64,000 bases of DNA, from assembly GCA_963824935.1 (NCBI GenBank), contig CAWGRF010000030.1, forward strand, positions 1 through 64,000. Reading direction: 5' to 3'. The notes beneath the pieces are model-generated. The model did not search any database. It saw only the letters and a program-made list of their open reading frames with translations, and was not told the origin of the DNA. Position numbers and translations under genes: made by a program. Shown one piece after another: positions 30,012 to 38,478 of the stretch (the stretch's first letter is position 1; each line of letters starts with the position of its first letter). The DNA is from JACCZX01 sp963824935 (GTDB taxonomy: Bacteria > Pseudomonadota > Gammaproteobacteria > Burkholderiales > Burkholderiaceae_F).

Positions 30012-30460
30012 GGTCCCGAATGCTCACCGCAAATCAGCGCGGATTCACGCTGATCGAGTTGCTGATCGCGATCGTCATCATCGGCGTGCTTACCGCGATC
30101 GCCATTCCGAATTACACCGCGTACATCCAGCGTAGCAATCGTGCAGAGGCGCGCAATGCGCTTCTTGAAGCGGCTGCCTGGATGGAGCGGTGGCGTACGC
30201 AGTCAGGGCTCTACGGCAGCGCTCCGGCTACCCCTACCGCTCCACCCGCCGCGTTCCCATTTGCGCAAGTCCCTGCCGCGCCGGCGACTGCAAGGTACAC
30301 CATAGCGCCTCCGACAATAGCTGCTTTAGGTATTGGATACACGATCACTGCTACACCGGTCGTGGGCGGGGCGATGGATGGGGATCCGTGCGGTGCATTT
30401 TCCATAGACGAAACGGGCCGGCGCCTTCCTATCGCTCCTGACTATTGCTGGACCCGTTAG
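30008..30460 (+). CDS. pilE: Type IV pilin PilE-like
   Basis: 150 residues from ATG 30008 (overlapping the pilY1 stop) or ATG 30020. Prepilin motif NQRGFTLIELLIAIVIIGVL, then AIAIPNYTAYIQRSNRAEAR, the type IVa pilin N-terminus. The C-terminal region has one Cys pair (GDPCGAFSID and PDYCWTR) forming the expected D-loop. It closes the fimT-pilVWXY1E cluster. Confidence 0.92.
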   Translation: MRSRMLTANQRGFTLIELLIAIVIIGVLTAIAIPNYTAYIQRSNRAEARNALLEAAAWMERWRTQSGLYGSAPATPTAPPAAFPFAQVPAAPATARYTIAPPTIAALGIGYTITATPVVGGAMDGDPCGAFSIDETGRRLPIAPDYCWTR

Positions 30461-30502
30461 GCGTTCGACTGAAGTTTCCGGGCCACATGGCATCATCGCC
30501 GC

Positions 30503-31807
30503 GTGACCGTCTGGCCTGCTGCTCTTACCGTTGATCCAATCGACCGCGCCTCCGGCGCGGTTCGCTTGCCCGGCTCAAAGAGCATTTCCAATCGAGCGTT
30601 GTTGCTGTCGGCGCTTGCGCATGGCGAGACGACACTCGTCGAGCTCCTCGACGCCGACGACACGCGTGTGATGCTTGACTCGCTAGCAAGGCTCGGTGTT
30701 GCTTCGCGACAAAGCCGTGTTGGGCTGCATATCAGCGGTTGCAGCAACCACATTCCGGTGCGCGAAGCGCGTCTGCTTCTGGGTAACGCCGGCACGGCGT
30801 TTCGCTCGCTGACGGCCGCTCTAGCATTTTCTGGCGGCCGCTACGAGCTCGACGGCGTTGCGCGCATGCGCGAGCGGCCGATCGGCGATCTAGTCGATGC
30901 ACTGAATTCGCTTGGGGCGCAAGGATTCACTACGCGGGCCAGCTGGGATTCCCGCCGTTAATAATCGAGCCGGTGCATTCGTTTAGCGAGTGATCGCGTC
31001 TTTATCAAGGCCGAGCGTTTCGAGCCAGTTTCTTAGCGGCCTATTGATGGCTTCGCCGCTGATCGCACGTGACGATGGCTTGCGAATCTTCGTCGAGCGG
31101 CACTTTAGTTTCGCAGCCTTACGTCGAGCTGACCGTTTCGCTGATGCGACGGTTCGGAGTTAGTGTGACTCGCGAACAGAGATGGCTACTGGTTCCGAAG
31201 GCTTTGTATCGTTCACCCAGTCGCTTCGTGGTCGAGGGCGATGCATCAAGCGCTTCCTATTTTCTCGCGCTGGGTGCGATTGCAAGCGGGCCGGTCCAAG
31301 TCGACGGTGTCGGCAAGGACAGCGTGCAGGGCGATGTGCGATTTGCCGATGTGCTAGCGAGCATGGGAGCGCAAGTCGAGTTGGGTGCTGCATCACGTCA
31401 AGGTGAGTGCGCCCGCAAGCGGGCGCTTGCAAGCGATCGATGCCGACTGCAACCACATTCCGGACGCAGCAATGACGTTGGCGATCGTCGCGCTGTTCGC
31501 CGACGGCCCAAGCACGCTGCGCAACATCGGTTCCTGGCGCGTCAAGGAGACGGATCGGATTGCGGCGATGGCCACTGAGTTGCGCAAAGTCGGTGCACAG
31601 GTCGAAGAAGGTCCGGACTGGATTCGCATCGTTCCGCCTAAACAGTTTCGCGAAGCAACGATCGATACCTACGACGACCATCGGATGGCGATGTGTTTTT
31701 CGCTGGTTGCGGCGGGCGGTGTCCCGGTGCACATTCGCGATCCGGGATGTGTCACCAAGACATTTCCCGGCTATTTTGATCGTCTCGGCGAGCTGGTGCA
31801 GCGTTGA
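30503..31807 (+). CDS. aroA: 3-phosphoshikimate 1-carboxyvinyltransferase (EPSP synthase), frame-broken
   Basis: About 434 residues from GTG 30503 (MTVWPAALTV). Makes EPSP from shikimate 3-phosphate and PEP, and is the glyphosate target. Motifs: VRLPGSKSISNRALLLSALA, LLGNAGTAFRSLTAAL, IARDDGLRIFVE, VEGDASSASYFLALGAI, RVKETDRIAAMATEL and DYDDHRMAM-type sequence (DTYDDHRMAMCFSL). The segment 30930-31120 needs several frame changes (RIHYAGQLGFPPLIIEP, SDRVFIKAER, SSQFLSGLLMASPL, GTLVSQPYVEL), and another lies near 31400. Ser occupies the position of E. coli Pro101 (codon TCG 30806-30808). The stop overlaps the cmk start. Confidence 0.92.
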
Positions 31808-32502
31808 ACGATCTGCCGGTTATTGCCATCGACGGACCTACCGCCTCAGGCAAAGGAACGATCGCGCAGCGCGTAGCCGAAGCGCTCTCGTTTCACTATC
31901 TGGACAGTGGCGCGCTATATCGCTTGGTCGCCTGGCGCGCGCTGCGCGATGCTGTTCCCATAGACGACGCTGAGCGGCTGGTGCGCGTGGCCGCCTCGAT
32001 TCAGCCTCGCTTTGAGGGGGGCCGCATTTTCATGGACGGAGAGGACGTTACGGACGCGATCCGCACTGAAGAGGTCAGTCGGCTGGCCTCGCAGATCGCG
32101 GTGTTAGAGGGAGTTAGGTACGCGTTGCTGGAACTTCAGCGCTCTTGGCGCAAGCCCCCCGGCTTGGTGGCCGACGGCCGCGATATGGGCACCGTTGTTT
32201 TCCCCGATGCGGACCCCAAGATCTACTTGACGGCGAGCGTAGCCGCGCGTGCGGAACGACGCTATAAGCAGTTGATCGAAAAAGCTTTTCCGGCTAGCAT
32301 CACGCCCCTTTCGCGGGATGAAGTGGCGCGCGAGATCGCGGCGCGCGACCAGCGTGATGCACAACGCGCGGTGTCACCGCTGAAGCCTGCAGAAGGCGCG
32401 TATCAGATCGATTCTTCGGCGCTCTCCGTTGATGAGGTCGTGGCTCTGGTATTGAAGTGGTACGCCCAATCGCGCAACCACGCATCAGAGCAATTGAAGT
32501 AG
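31804..32502 (+). CDS. cmk: Cytidylate kinase
   Basis: 232 residues. The start TTG 31804 overlaps the aroA stop (TTGA); no better in-frame start exists before the P-loop. Phosphorylates CMP/dCMP. P-loop GPTASGKG (residues 11-18), the CMP-binding FHYLDSGALYRL, and GLVADGRDMGTVVFPDAD are typical. The aroA-cmk-rpsA-ihfB order is conserved across proteobacteria. Confidence 0.95.
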   Translation: MNDLPVIAIDGPTASGKGTIAQRVAEALSFHYLDSGALYRLVAWRALRDAVPIDDAERLVRVAASIQPRFEGGRIFMDGEDVTDAIRTEEVSRLASQIAVLEGVRYALLELQRSWRKPPGLVADGRDMGTVVFPDADPKIYLTASVAARAERRYKQLIEKAFPASITPLSRDEVAREIAARDQRDAQRAVSPLKPAEGAYQIDSSALSVDEVVALVLKWYAQSRNHASEQLK

Positions 32503-32603
32503 AGCTGAAGTAAAAGGGGCAGTCGGGAGGATTCCCTTCTGCGGTTGATTAACTCCGCTTCGAGCGCAACGCCGAAGCGAGATGGTTTTAACTTAGGCAT
32601 CGC

Positions 32604-34352
32604 ATGGCATCCCCACAAACACGAAGCAGCAGCAGAAACGAAGGTTTTATAGCGAAGCAAGGTAGCGAGTCTTTTGGCAACGAATCCTTTGCCGCCCTGT
32701 TCGAAGAAAGCCTGAACCGGCAGGAAATGAAGCAGGGTGAGGTGATCACCGCCGAGGTGATCAGGGTTGACTACAACTTCGTCGTCGTCAACGCAGGCCT
32801 CAAGTCGGAGGCCTACATTCCACTCGAAGAATTCAAGAACGATAACGGCGAGCTCGACGTGAAGCCGGGCGACTTTGTTTCGGTCGCGATCGAGTCGCTC
32901 GAAAACGGCTATGGCGACACGATCTTGTCGCGCGACAAGGCCAAGCGCTTGTCGGCGTGGATGAACCTGGAAAAGGCGCTCGAATCCGCCGAACTGGTGG
33001 CCGGCACGATCACTGGCAAGGTCAAGGGCGGATTGACGGTGATGATCAACGGCATCCGCGCATTTTTGCCTGGCTCGCTCGTCGATACGCGTCCGGTCAA
33101 GGATACGACGCCGTTCGAGGGCAAGACGATGGATTTCAAGGTCATCAAGCTCGATCGCAAGCGCAATAACGTCGTCGTCTCGCGCCGCGCGGTGGTTGAA
33201 GCGAGCATGGGCGAAGAGCGCCAGAAGCTGCTCGAGAATCTGAAGGAAGGCGCGGTCGTCAAAGGCACAGTCAAGAACATCACCGACTACGGCGCGTTCG
33301 TCGACTTGGGCGGCATCGATGGCCTGTTGCACATTACCGATCTGGCGTGGCGCCGGGTGCGTCATCCGAGCGAGGTGGTGCAAGTCGGCCAGGAGATCAC
33401 CGCCAAGGTGTTGAAATTCGACCAGGAGAAAAACCGCGTTTCGCTGGGCGTCAAGCAGCTGGGCGAAGACCCGTGGGTGGGTCTCGCACGCCGCTATCCG
33501 CAAGGCACCCGCCTGTTCGGCAAGATCACCAACATCACCGACTACGGAGCGTTTGTCGAGATCGAAGCTGGCATCGAAGGGCTGGTGCACGTATCCGAAA
33601 TGGACTGGACGAACAAGAACGTCGATCCGAAGAAGGTGGTTAACCTCGGCGATGAAGTCGAAGTGATGGTGCTCGAGATCGACGAAGATCGCCGCCGCAT
33701 TTCGCTCGGCATGAAGCAGTGCAAACCCAATCCGTGGGAAGACTTTTCGCAGCAGCACAAGAAAGGCGACAAGGTCGCTGGCGCGATCAAGTCGATCACC
33801 GACTTTGGCGTCTTCATCGGTCTGCCCGGCGGCATCGACGGCCTTGTTCACCTGTCGGACCTTTCGTGGTCGGAACCTGGCGAAGAAGCGGTTCGTCGCT
33901 ACAAGAAGGGCGACGAGATCGAGGCGATGGTGCTGGCGATCGATACCGAGCGCGAGCGCATTTCTCTCGGCGTCAAGCAGATGTCGGGCGATCCGTTTAC
34001 CAACTTTGCAGCAGGACACGAGAAGGGCGCGATGGTCAGCGGTACTGTCAAGTCGGTCGACGCAAAGGGTGCGGTGATTGATCTGGGCGGCGACGTTGAA
34101 GGCTTCCTGCGCGCCTCCGAGATCTCTGCAGATCGCGTCGAGGACGCGCGCAATCACGTGAAGGAAGGCGATGCGATAAACGCGATGATCATCAACATCG
34201 ATCGCAAGAATCGCAATATCAACCTGTCGGTCAAGGCGAAAGACAGTGCCGATACCGCAGCGACGATGGAACGGATGCAGTCTGAAGCGCAGACGGGAAC
34301 GACCAATCTAGGTGCGTTGCTGAAGGCCAAGCTGGATACGCAGACCAAGTAG
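32604..34352 (+). CDS. rpsA: 30S ribosomal protein S1
   Basis: 582 residues with six S1 (OB-fold) repeats, e.g. GVITAEVIRV-type KQGEVITAEVIRVDYNFVVV, VKNITDYGAFVDLGGIDGLL, ITNITDYGAFVEIEAGIEGL and IKSITDFGVFIGLPGGIDGL. Binds mRNA and the 30S subunit. The N-terminal 27 residues (MASPQTRSSSRNEGF...) before NESFAALFEESL are longer than usual. The leader lacks a strong Shine-Dalgarno (only TTAGG). That is also known for E. coli rpsA, which S1 autoregulates; whether this applies here is inference. Confidence 0.96.
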   Translation: MASPQTRSSSRNEGFIAKQGSESFGNESFAALFEESLNRQEMKQGEVITAEVIRVDYNFVVVNAGLKSEAYIPLEEFKNDNGELDVKPGDFVSVAIESLENGYGDTILSRDKAKRLSAWMNLEKALESAELVAGTITGKVKGGLTVMINGIRAFLPGSLVDTRPVKDTTPFEGKTMDFKVIKLDRKRNNVVVSRRAVVEASMGEERQKLLENLKEGAVVKGTVKNITDYGAFVDLGGIDGLLHITDLAWRRVRHPSEVVQVGQEITAKVLKFDQEKNRVSLGVKQLGEDPWVGLARRYPQGTRLFGKITNITDYGAFVEIEAGIEGLVHVSEMDWTNKNVDPKKVVNLGDEVEVMVLEIDEDRRRISLGMKQCKPNPWEDFSQQHKKGDKVAGAIKSITDFGVFIGLPGGIDGLVHLSDLSWSEPGEEAVRRYKKGDEIEAMVLAIDTERERISLGVKQMSGDPFTNFAAGHEKGAMVSGTVKSVDAKGAVIDLGGDVEGFLRASEISADRVEDARNHVKEGDAINAMIINIDRKNRNINLSVKAKDSADTAATMERMQSEAQTGTTNLGALLKAKLDTQTK

Positions 34353-34367
34353 CCCGGGAGCGTCGCG

Positions 34368-34697
34368 GTGAAAACCATGACTAAGTCCGAGCTGATTGCG
34401 CGCCTGGCAGAGCGCAATCCGCGACTGGTCGCGCGCGATGCGGACGAAGCGGTAAACACGATGCTCGATGCGATGACCGAGGCATTATCGACCGGTCAGC
34501 GCATCGAGATTCGCGGGTTCGGCAGCTTTGCGCTGAACTATCGTCCACCGCGCGTCGGCCGTAATCCGAAGTCGGGTGATCGGGTACAGGTGCCCGCGAA
34601 GCATGTGCCGCACTTCAAAGCCGGAAAAGAACTGCGCGAGCGAGTCGACGGCCACGACCCGGCCGACTCGGCCACGGACACCGAGCAGGACGAGTAA
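34368..34697 (+). CDS. ihfB: Integration host factor subunit beta
   Basis: 109 residues. DNA-bending heterodimer subunit. TKSELIARLAERNP start, GQRIEIRGFGSFALNYRPP, and the beta-arm GRNPKSGDRVQVPAKHVPHF with the intercalating Pro. The C-terminal acidic tail (DGHDPADSATDTEQDE) is typical of betaproteobacterial IhfB. GTG 34368 (MKTMTKS) has GGGAG 8 bases upstream; ATG 34377 (MTKS) is the conventional start but lacks its own site. Confidence 0.95.
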   Translation: MKTMTKSELIARLAERNPRLVARDADEAVNTMLDAMTEALSTGQRIEIRGFGSFALNYRPPRVGRNPKSGDRVQVPAKHVPHFKAGKELRERVDGHDPADSATDTEQDE

Positions 34698-34787
34698 CAA
34701 GCTGTGCAACACGCGCCGCGCTCCGATTGCGGCCCTTTTTGCGCGCATACAATCGTCGCTTCCGTGGAATGTATGAGGGCTTGATCG

Positions 34788-35123
34788 ATGAAGCTCGCCG
34801 CGTGGTTACTGAAGCTTGGTTTCTTCCTGCTTGTGCTCTGGTTCGCGCTGAAGAACACCACACCGGTGCCAGTGCGCTTCAGTGCAGACATCGTCTGGGA
34901 GAACGTCCCGTTGATCGTCGTAATGCTGGTGTGCGTGGCGCTGGGCGCACTGTTCGGGGCGCTGGCATTGTCGCTTCCGATTTACAAGATGCGGCGCGAG
35001 GTGGCGCAGTTGAGACGGTTGAGGCCAATTCCATCATCGATGGACTCGTCAGACGAACGCATGGCGAGTGCTGCGCGTCAATCGGGCGCCGTGGTCGAAC
35101 TTGGGACCGGTGACCGCACTTAG
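34788..35123 (+). CDS. lapA: LapA-domain inner-membrane protein
   Basis: 111 residues. Two membrane segments (LLKLGFFLLVLWFALKN and VPLIVVMLVCVALGALFGAL) followed by a short cytoplasmic coil (KMRREVAQLRRL). The LapA/YciS family cooperates with LapB in regulating LpxC turnover and LPS synthesis. It lies between ihfB and lapB as in many betaproteobacteria. Confidence 0.9.
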   Translation: MKLAAWLLKLGFFLLVLWFALKNTTPVPVRFSADIVWENVPLIVVMLVCVALGALFGALALSLPIYKMRREVAQLRRLRPIPSSMDSSDERMASAARQSGAVVELGTGDRT

Positions 35124-35152
35124 CGCGGTTACCTGCCAGCGCGCGCGGCTAA

Positions 35153-36335
35153 ATGGAGATCGAGCTCTGGTATCTGCTGTCACTGCCGCTTCTATTTGCA
35201 GCCGGCTGGCTCGCCCGGGGCTTCGAATCGCGCTTCGGTGAAACCGATAACGCGGCATTGCCGCGTTCATACTTTCGTGGCCTCAACCTTCTATTGAACG
35301 ATCAGCCTGATAAGGCGATCGATGCATTTATTGAAGTCGTCAAACTTGATCCTGAGACGATCGAGCTGCACCAGGCGCTCGGCAATCTGTTCCGGCGCCG
35401 CGGTGAGTTCGATCGAGCGGTCCGCATTCACACGCACCTTCTGAATCGAGCCGACCTGCCGGCGCGGCAAAGGTCGCAGGCGCTCGAGGAGCTCGGCCAG
35501 GACTATCTAAAGGCGGGTTTGCTCGACCGAGCCGAAGCTGCATTCGTCCAACTGCGAGAGGATCGGCATCACCGCTTCGACGCGTTGCGCGCGCTGTTGC
35601 GCATTTATCAGATGGAGCGCGAGTGGCTGAAGGCCGTCGATTGTGCGCGCCTCCTGGAGAGGGAAGCCGGTGAATCGCACTATGTGGCGATCTCCCACTA
35701 CTACTGCGAACTGGCGAACGATGCGCTAACACGCGGTGCGCTTGATGAAGCGCAGCGTGCAATCGACGAAGCGCTGGCCGCCAATCGCAAATCGATTCGC
35801 GCACTGATTCTGGCCGGTGACGTGGCGGCAAAGCGCGGTGACAACGACGAGGCATTGCGCCAATGGCGCCGGGTAGAGGATGCTTCGGCCGAGCACGTGC
35901 CGTTGATCGCGGCGCGCGTGGCCGACACGATGGCTGCGCAGGGGCGCGAGGCAGAGGCGCTCAACTGGCTCGAGCGCAGGCTGCTCGATTCGCCGTCGAT
36001 CGATCTGCTCGATATCGTCGCGCAGCGAATCGACCGCATGGCACGGCGCTGCGGCCGCCGAGGCGGTGATCGCGAAGGAGACGCAGCGGCATCCGTCATT
36101 GCTTGGTTTCGAGCGGCTGCTCGAGGCGAGGCTGGCAACCGGTCAGAAGAATGGCGAGCAGGACGGCGAGCTGCAGTTATTGACCTCGCTGCTAAAGAAC
36201 CATACGCAGAAGCTCGCGCGCTACCGGTGCGCCAAGTGCGGCTTCCGGGCGCGCGAGTATCACTGGCATTGTCCTGGTTGCTCGAGTTGGGACAGTTATC
36301 CGCCACGCCGTCTCGAGGAACTGGATCTGGCGTGA
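35153..36335 (+). CDS. lapB: Lipopolysaccharide assembly protein B (TPR and rubredoxin-like zinc domain)
   Basis: About 393 residues. N-terminal membrane anchor WYLLSLPLLFAAGWLARGF, then tandem TPRs (YFRGLNLLLNDQPDKAIDAF, ALGNLFRRRGEFDRAVRIH, LAANRKSIRALILAGDVAAK). The C-terminal rubredoxin-like zinc site is CAKC...CPGC. LapB acts with FtsH to control LpxC. A frame break near 36050 separates DRMARRCGR from AVIAKETQRHPSLLGFERLL. Without repair, the N-terminal part appears fused to cysM. The stop TGA 36333 overlaps the cysM GTG. Confidence 0.92.
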
Positions 36336-37255
36336 GTTCAGCGGTGGGCGCGGGGTTTCGCACGATCGACCAGACGATCGGCAACACGCCGCTGGTGCGG
36401 TTGCAGCGCATCGGCGCCGACGACGCTAGGCGCCGCGGCAATGTCATCCTCGCCAAGCTCGAGGGCAGCAACCCCGGCGGATCGGTCAAGGACCGGCCCG
36501 CCTGGTCGATGATCACGCGCGCGCAAGAGCGCGGGGAGATACGGCGCGGCGATCGGCTGATCGAAGCCACCAGCGGCAACACCGGCATCGCGTTGGCGAT
36601 GATCGCGGCGATGACGGGCTACCGGATGACGTTGATCATGCCGGACAACTTGAGCTTTGAACGTCGATCGAGCATGCGTGCATACGGCGCCGAACTGCTG
36701 CTAACGCCCGCGGACAAGGGCGGCATGGAGTACGCGCGCGACCTGGCGCTTGAAATGCAGGCGCGCGGCGAAGGAAAAGTGCTCGATCAGTTCGCCAACG
36801 CGGATAACCCGCGCGTGCACTACGAGACGACCGGCCCCGAGCTATGGCGCGACACCGGCGGCCGCATCACGCATTTTGTCAGCGCGATGGGTACGACCGG
36901 AACCATCATGGGAGTGTCGCGCTACCTGAAAGAAAAAAATCCGGCGATTCAGGTCGTTGGCGCGCAACCGGCGGAAGGCTCACAGATTCCCGGCATTCGT
37001 AAGTGGCCCGAGAAATATCTGCCGAAGATCTACGATCCGGCGAGAGTCGATCGTATCGAATCAGTAACACAAGCGGATGCCGAAGCCATGGCGCGGCGAA
37101 TGGCTGCCGAAGAGGGCATCTTCGGTGGCATCTCTTCCGGCGGGGCGTGCGAAATCGCGCTGCGTGTTGCGGCCGAAGTCGAGGGGGCGACGATCGTGTT
37201 TATCGTGTGCGATCGAGGGGACCGCTACTTGTCGACTGATGTTTTCGCACACTAG
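36332..37255 (+). CDS. cysM: Cysteine synthase B (O-acetylserine sulfhydrylase B)
   Basis: 307 residues from GTG 36332 (MSSAVGAGFRTIDQTIGNTP), overlapping the lapB stop. PLP enzyme making cysteine from O-acetylserine and sulfide or thiosulfate. PLP Lys53 in NPGGSVKDRPA, phosphate loop TSGNTGIALA and GTTGTIMG. The KWPEKYLPKIYDP segment favours CysM over CysK. The end VCDRGDRYLSTDVFAH is complete. Confidence 0.95.
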   Translation: MSSAVGAGFRTIDQTIGNTPLVRLQRIGADDARRRGNVILAKLEGSNPGGSVKDRPAWSMITRAQERGEIRRGDRLIEATSGNTGIALAMIAAMTGYRMTLIMPDNLSFERRSSMRAYGAELLLTPADKGGMEYARDLALEMQARGEGKVLDQFANADNPRVHYETTGPELWRDTGGRITHFVSAMGTTGTIMGVSRYLKEKNPAIQVVGAQPAEGSQIPGIRKWPEKYLPKIYDPARVDRIESVTQADAEAMARRMAAEEGIFGGISSGGACEIALRVAAEVEGATIVFIVCDRGDRYLSTDVFAH

Positions 37256-37291
37256 TGTTGAAACTCCCGCGATCAAGTTCGTACACCTCAA

Positions 37292-37762
37292 CTACTTGCC
37301 CGCAACCTGGTACTGCTTGTTTGTTACCTTGACTGAGCTGCTTTGGCCCTTAATGTAAAGCGGCACATATACGGAAACGGTCTTGGCGTTGGGCACTACG
37401 AAATCGATCTCAGTCGACACTTTCCCCGAACCTCCTGTGACCGCTTTGAGTGCGCTCTCAATCGGTTTGCCATCTGTTCCTTGAATAACGATGCCGACCA
37501 TCCCGCCCTGGCTGGGTAAGACATACTCAACCTCCGCCTTCAGCCGCACCTTCGTTCCTGGACGCAGCGGCTGCTGTGGGTCGGGTAAAAGCGAACTTAT
37601 GCTAACGCTTGACGCAGTGGCGTCAGCTGGGGTCGCAGACGCAGTAGCGTCGGGAGCAGCGAGCGACTTGTCTAGCTTGCCTTCAGTTGACGGTCCCTTG
37701 GAACAACCCGGTACCGCAAGCAATGCGAAAACAGCAGCAAGGCACCGCGCGTCAGTCAACAT
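37292..37762 (-). CDS. Hypothetical lipoprotein
   Basis: 156 residues, unrecognised family. The signal peptide ends with lipobox FALLAVPGCSKG. A low-complexity Ala/Ser/Thr/Asp linker (APDATASATPADATASS) leads to a beta-rich domain (RPGTKVRLKAEVEYVL, GMVGIVIQGTDGKPIE, STEIDFVVPNAKTVSVYVPL), immunoglobulin-like in character. Convergent with cysM. Confidence 0.65.
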   Translation of the reverse strand: MLTDARCLAAVFALLAVPGCSKGPSTEGKLDKSLAAPDATASATPADATASSVSISSLLPDPQQPLRPGTKVRLKAEVEYVLPSQGGMVGIVIQGTDGKPIESALKAVTGGSGKVSTEIDFVVPNAKTVSVYVPLYIKGQSSSVKVTNKQYQVAGK

Positions 37763-37919
37763 CGCATGAGCTCCAAACTTTCAGGACGGCTGAAAGGATA
37801 ACCGAGATCGATTCACATATCGGTCCGTTAAAGATCAAAAAAGCCCTCTGTCACGGGACATTAAGGCGCTTCAGTAAACGATCGAGCTAATACCCGCGAT
37901 CGAGGGGAGCGGTGTCTGT

Positions 37920-38459
37920 TCACCGAGGCATTCCCACGCTGACAATCTTCTGCCACGCGGCCACCTCGGCCGGGCTGCGCAGATGAACGACGGCAGCGTG
38001 CGCGTGCTGGGGTTGACGCAGCGCAGCTGGCCAGGCGTGCCTTCGCGCGTGATGGTTTCGCAGTGTGTAACCGAGCAGCGAATTGGGAGGCCTAACAAGT
38101 GCCGTCAAAGTCTGCCGGTTGCCGTTGCAAATCGACTCGCCGGTCCACGACTGTCGCGATGCGCGAACTGTCGTTCGCCACAGCACCTGCAATAGCGGAA
38201 GGTCGAGCCAGACCAGCGTATCGGCCCGTGGCCAGAGTAGATCGCGCACCTTGCTGTAGTTGCCGGCGACAATCCAGCGCTGGCCGCAAGCAATATCGGC
38301 GACCTTGGCTCTAAATTCAGCGATCGGACTTTCAATCCACTGTGGCCGCCAGAAGACATCGTCGAGGTCAGTGAACGGCAGATCGAATTGCCCGCTCAGC
38401 CAGCGCCCCAAAGTCGTCTTACCACTGCCGCTAGCACCGAAGACGACGATGCGCTGCAT
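37920..38459 (-). CDS. P-loop adenylate-kinase-like NTPase
   Basis: 179 residues from ATG 38459 (MQRIVVFGASG). P-loop GASGSGKT at residues 8-15, then DLPFTDLDDVFWRPQW and IVAGNYSKVRDLLWPRADTL, giving the small nucleoside/adenylate-kinase-like (FlaR-type) family often annotated 'AAA family ATPase' or 'toxin'. The mid-region WNGNR-type motif is present (ICNGNRQTL). Substrate unknown. The start is 20 bases past the fumarase stop, so it is likely co-transcribed with fumarase. Confidence 0.75.
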   Translation of the reverse strand: MQRIVVFGASGSGKTTLGRWLSGQFDLPFTDLDDVFWRPQWIESPIAEFRAKVADIACGQRWIVAGNYSKVRDLLWPRADTLVWLDLPLLQVLWRTTVRASRQSWTGESICNGNRQTLTALVRPPNSLLGYTLRNHHARRHAWPAALRQPQHAHAAVVHLRSPAEVAAWQKIVSVGMPR

Positions 38460-38478
38460 CGCCGGTCGGGCTTCGATC

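Noticed and set aside
32403..34157. 584-codon minus-strand frame across rpsA
   Set aside because: It is a complete antisense shadow of ribosomal protein S1, whose domains are unmistakable on the plus strand.
34577..34748. Extra gene between ihfB and lapA
   Set aside because: Spacer of 90 bases without a start-site context; longer frames there overlap ihfB antisense.
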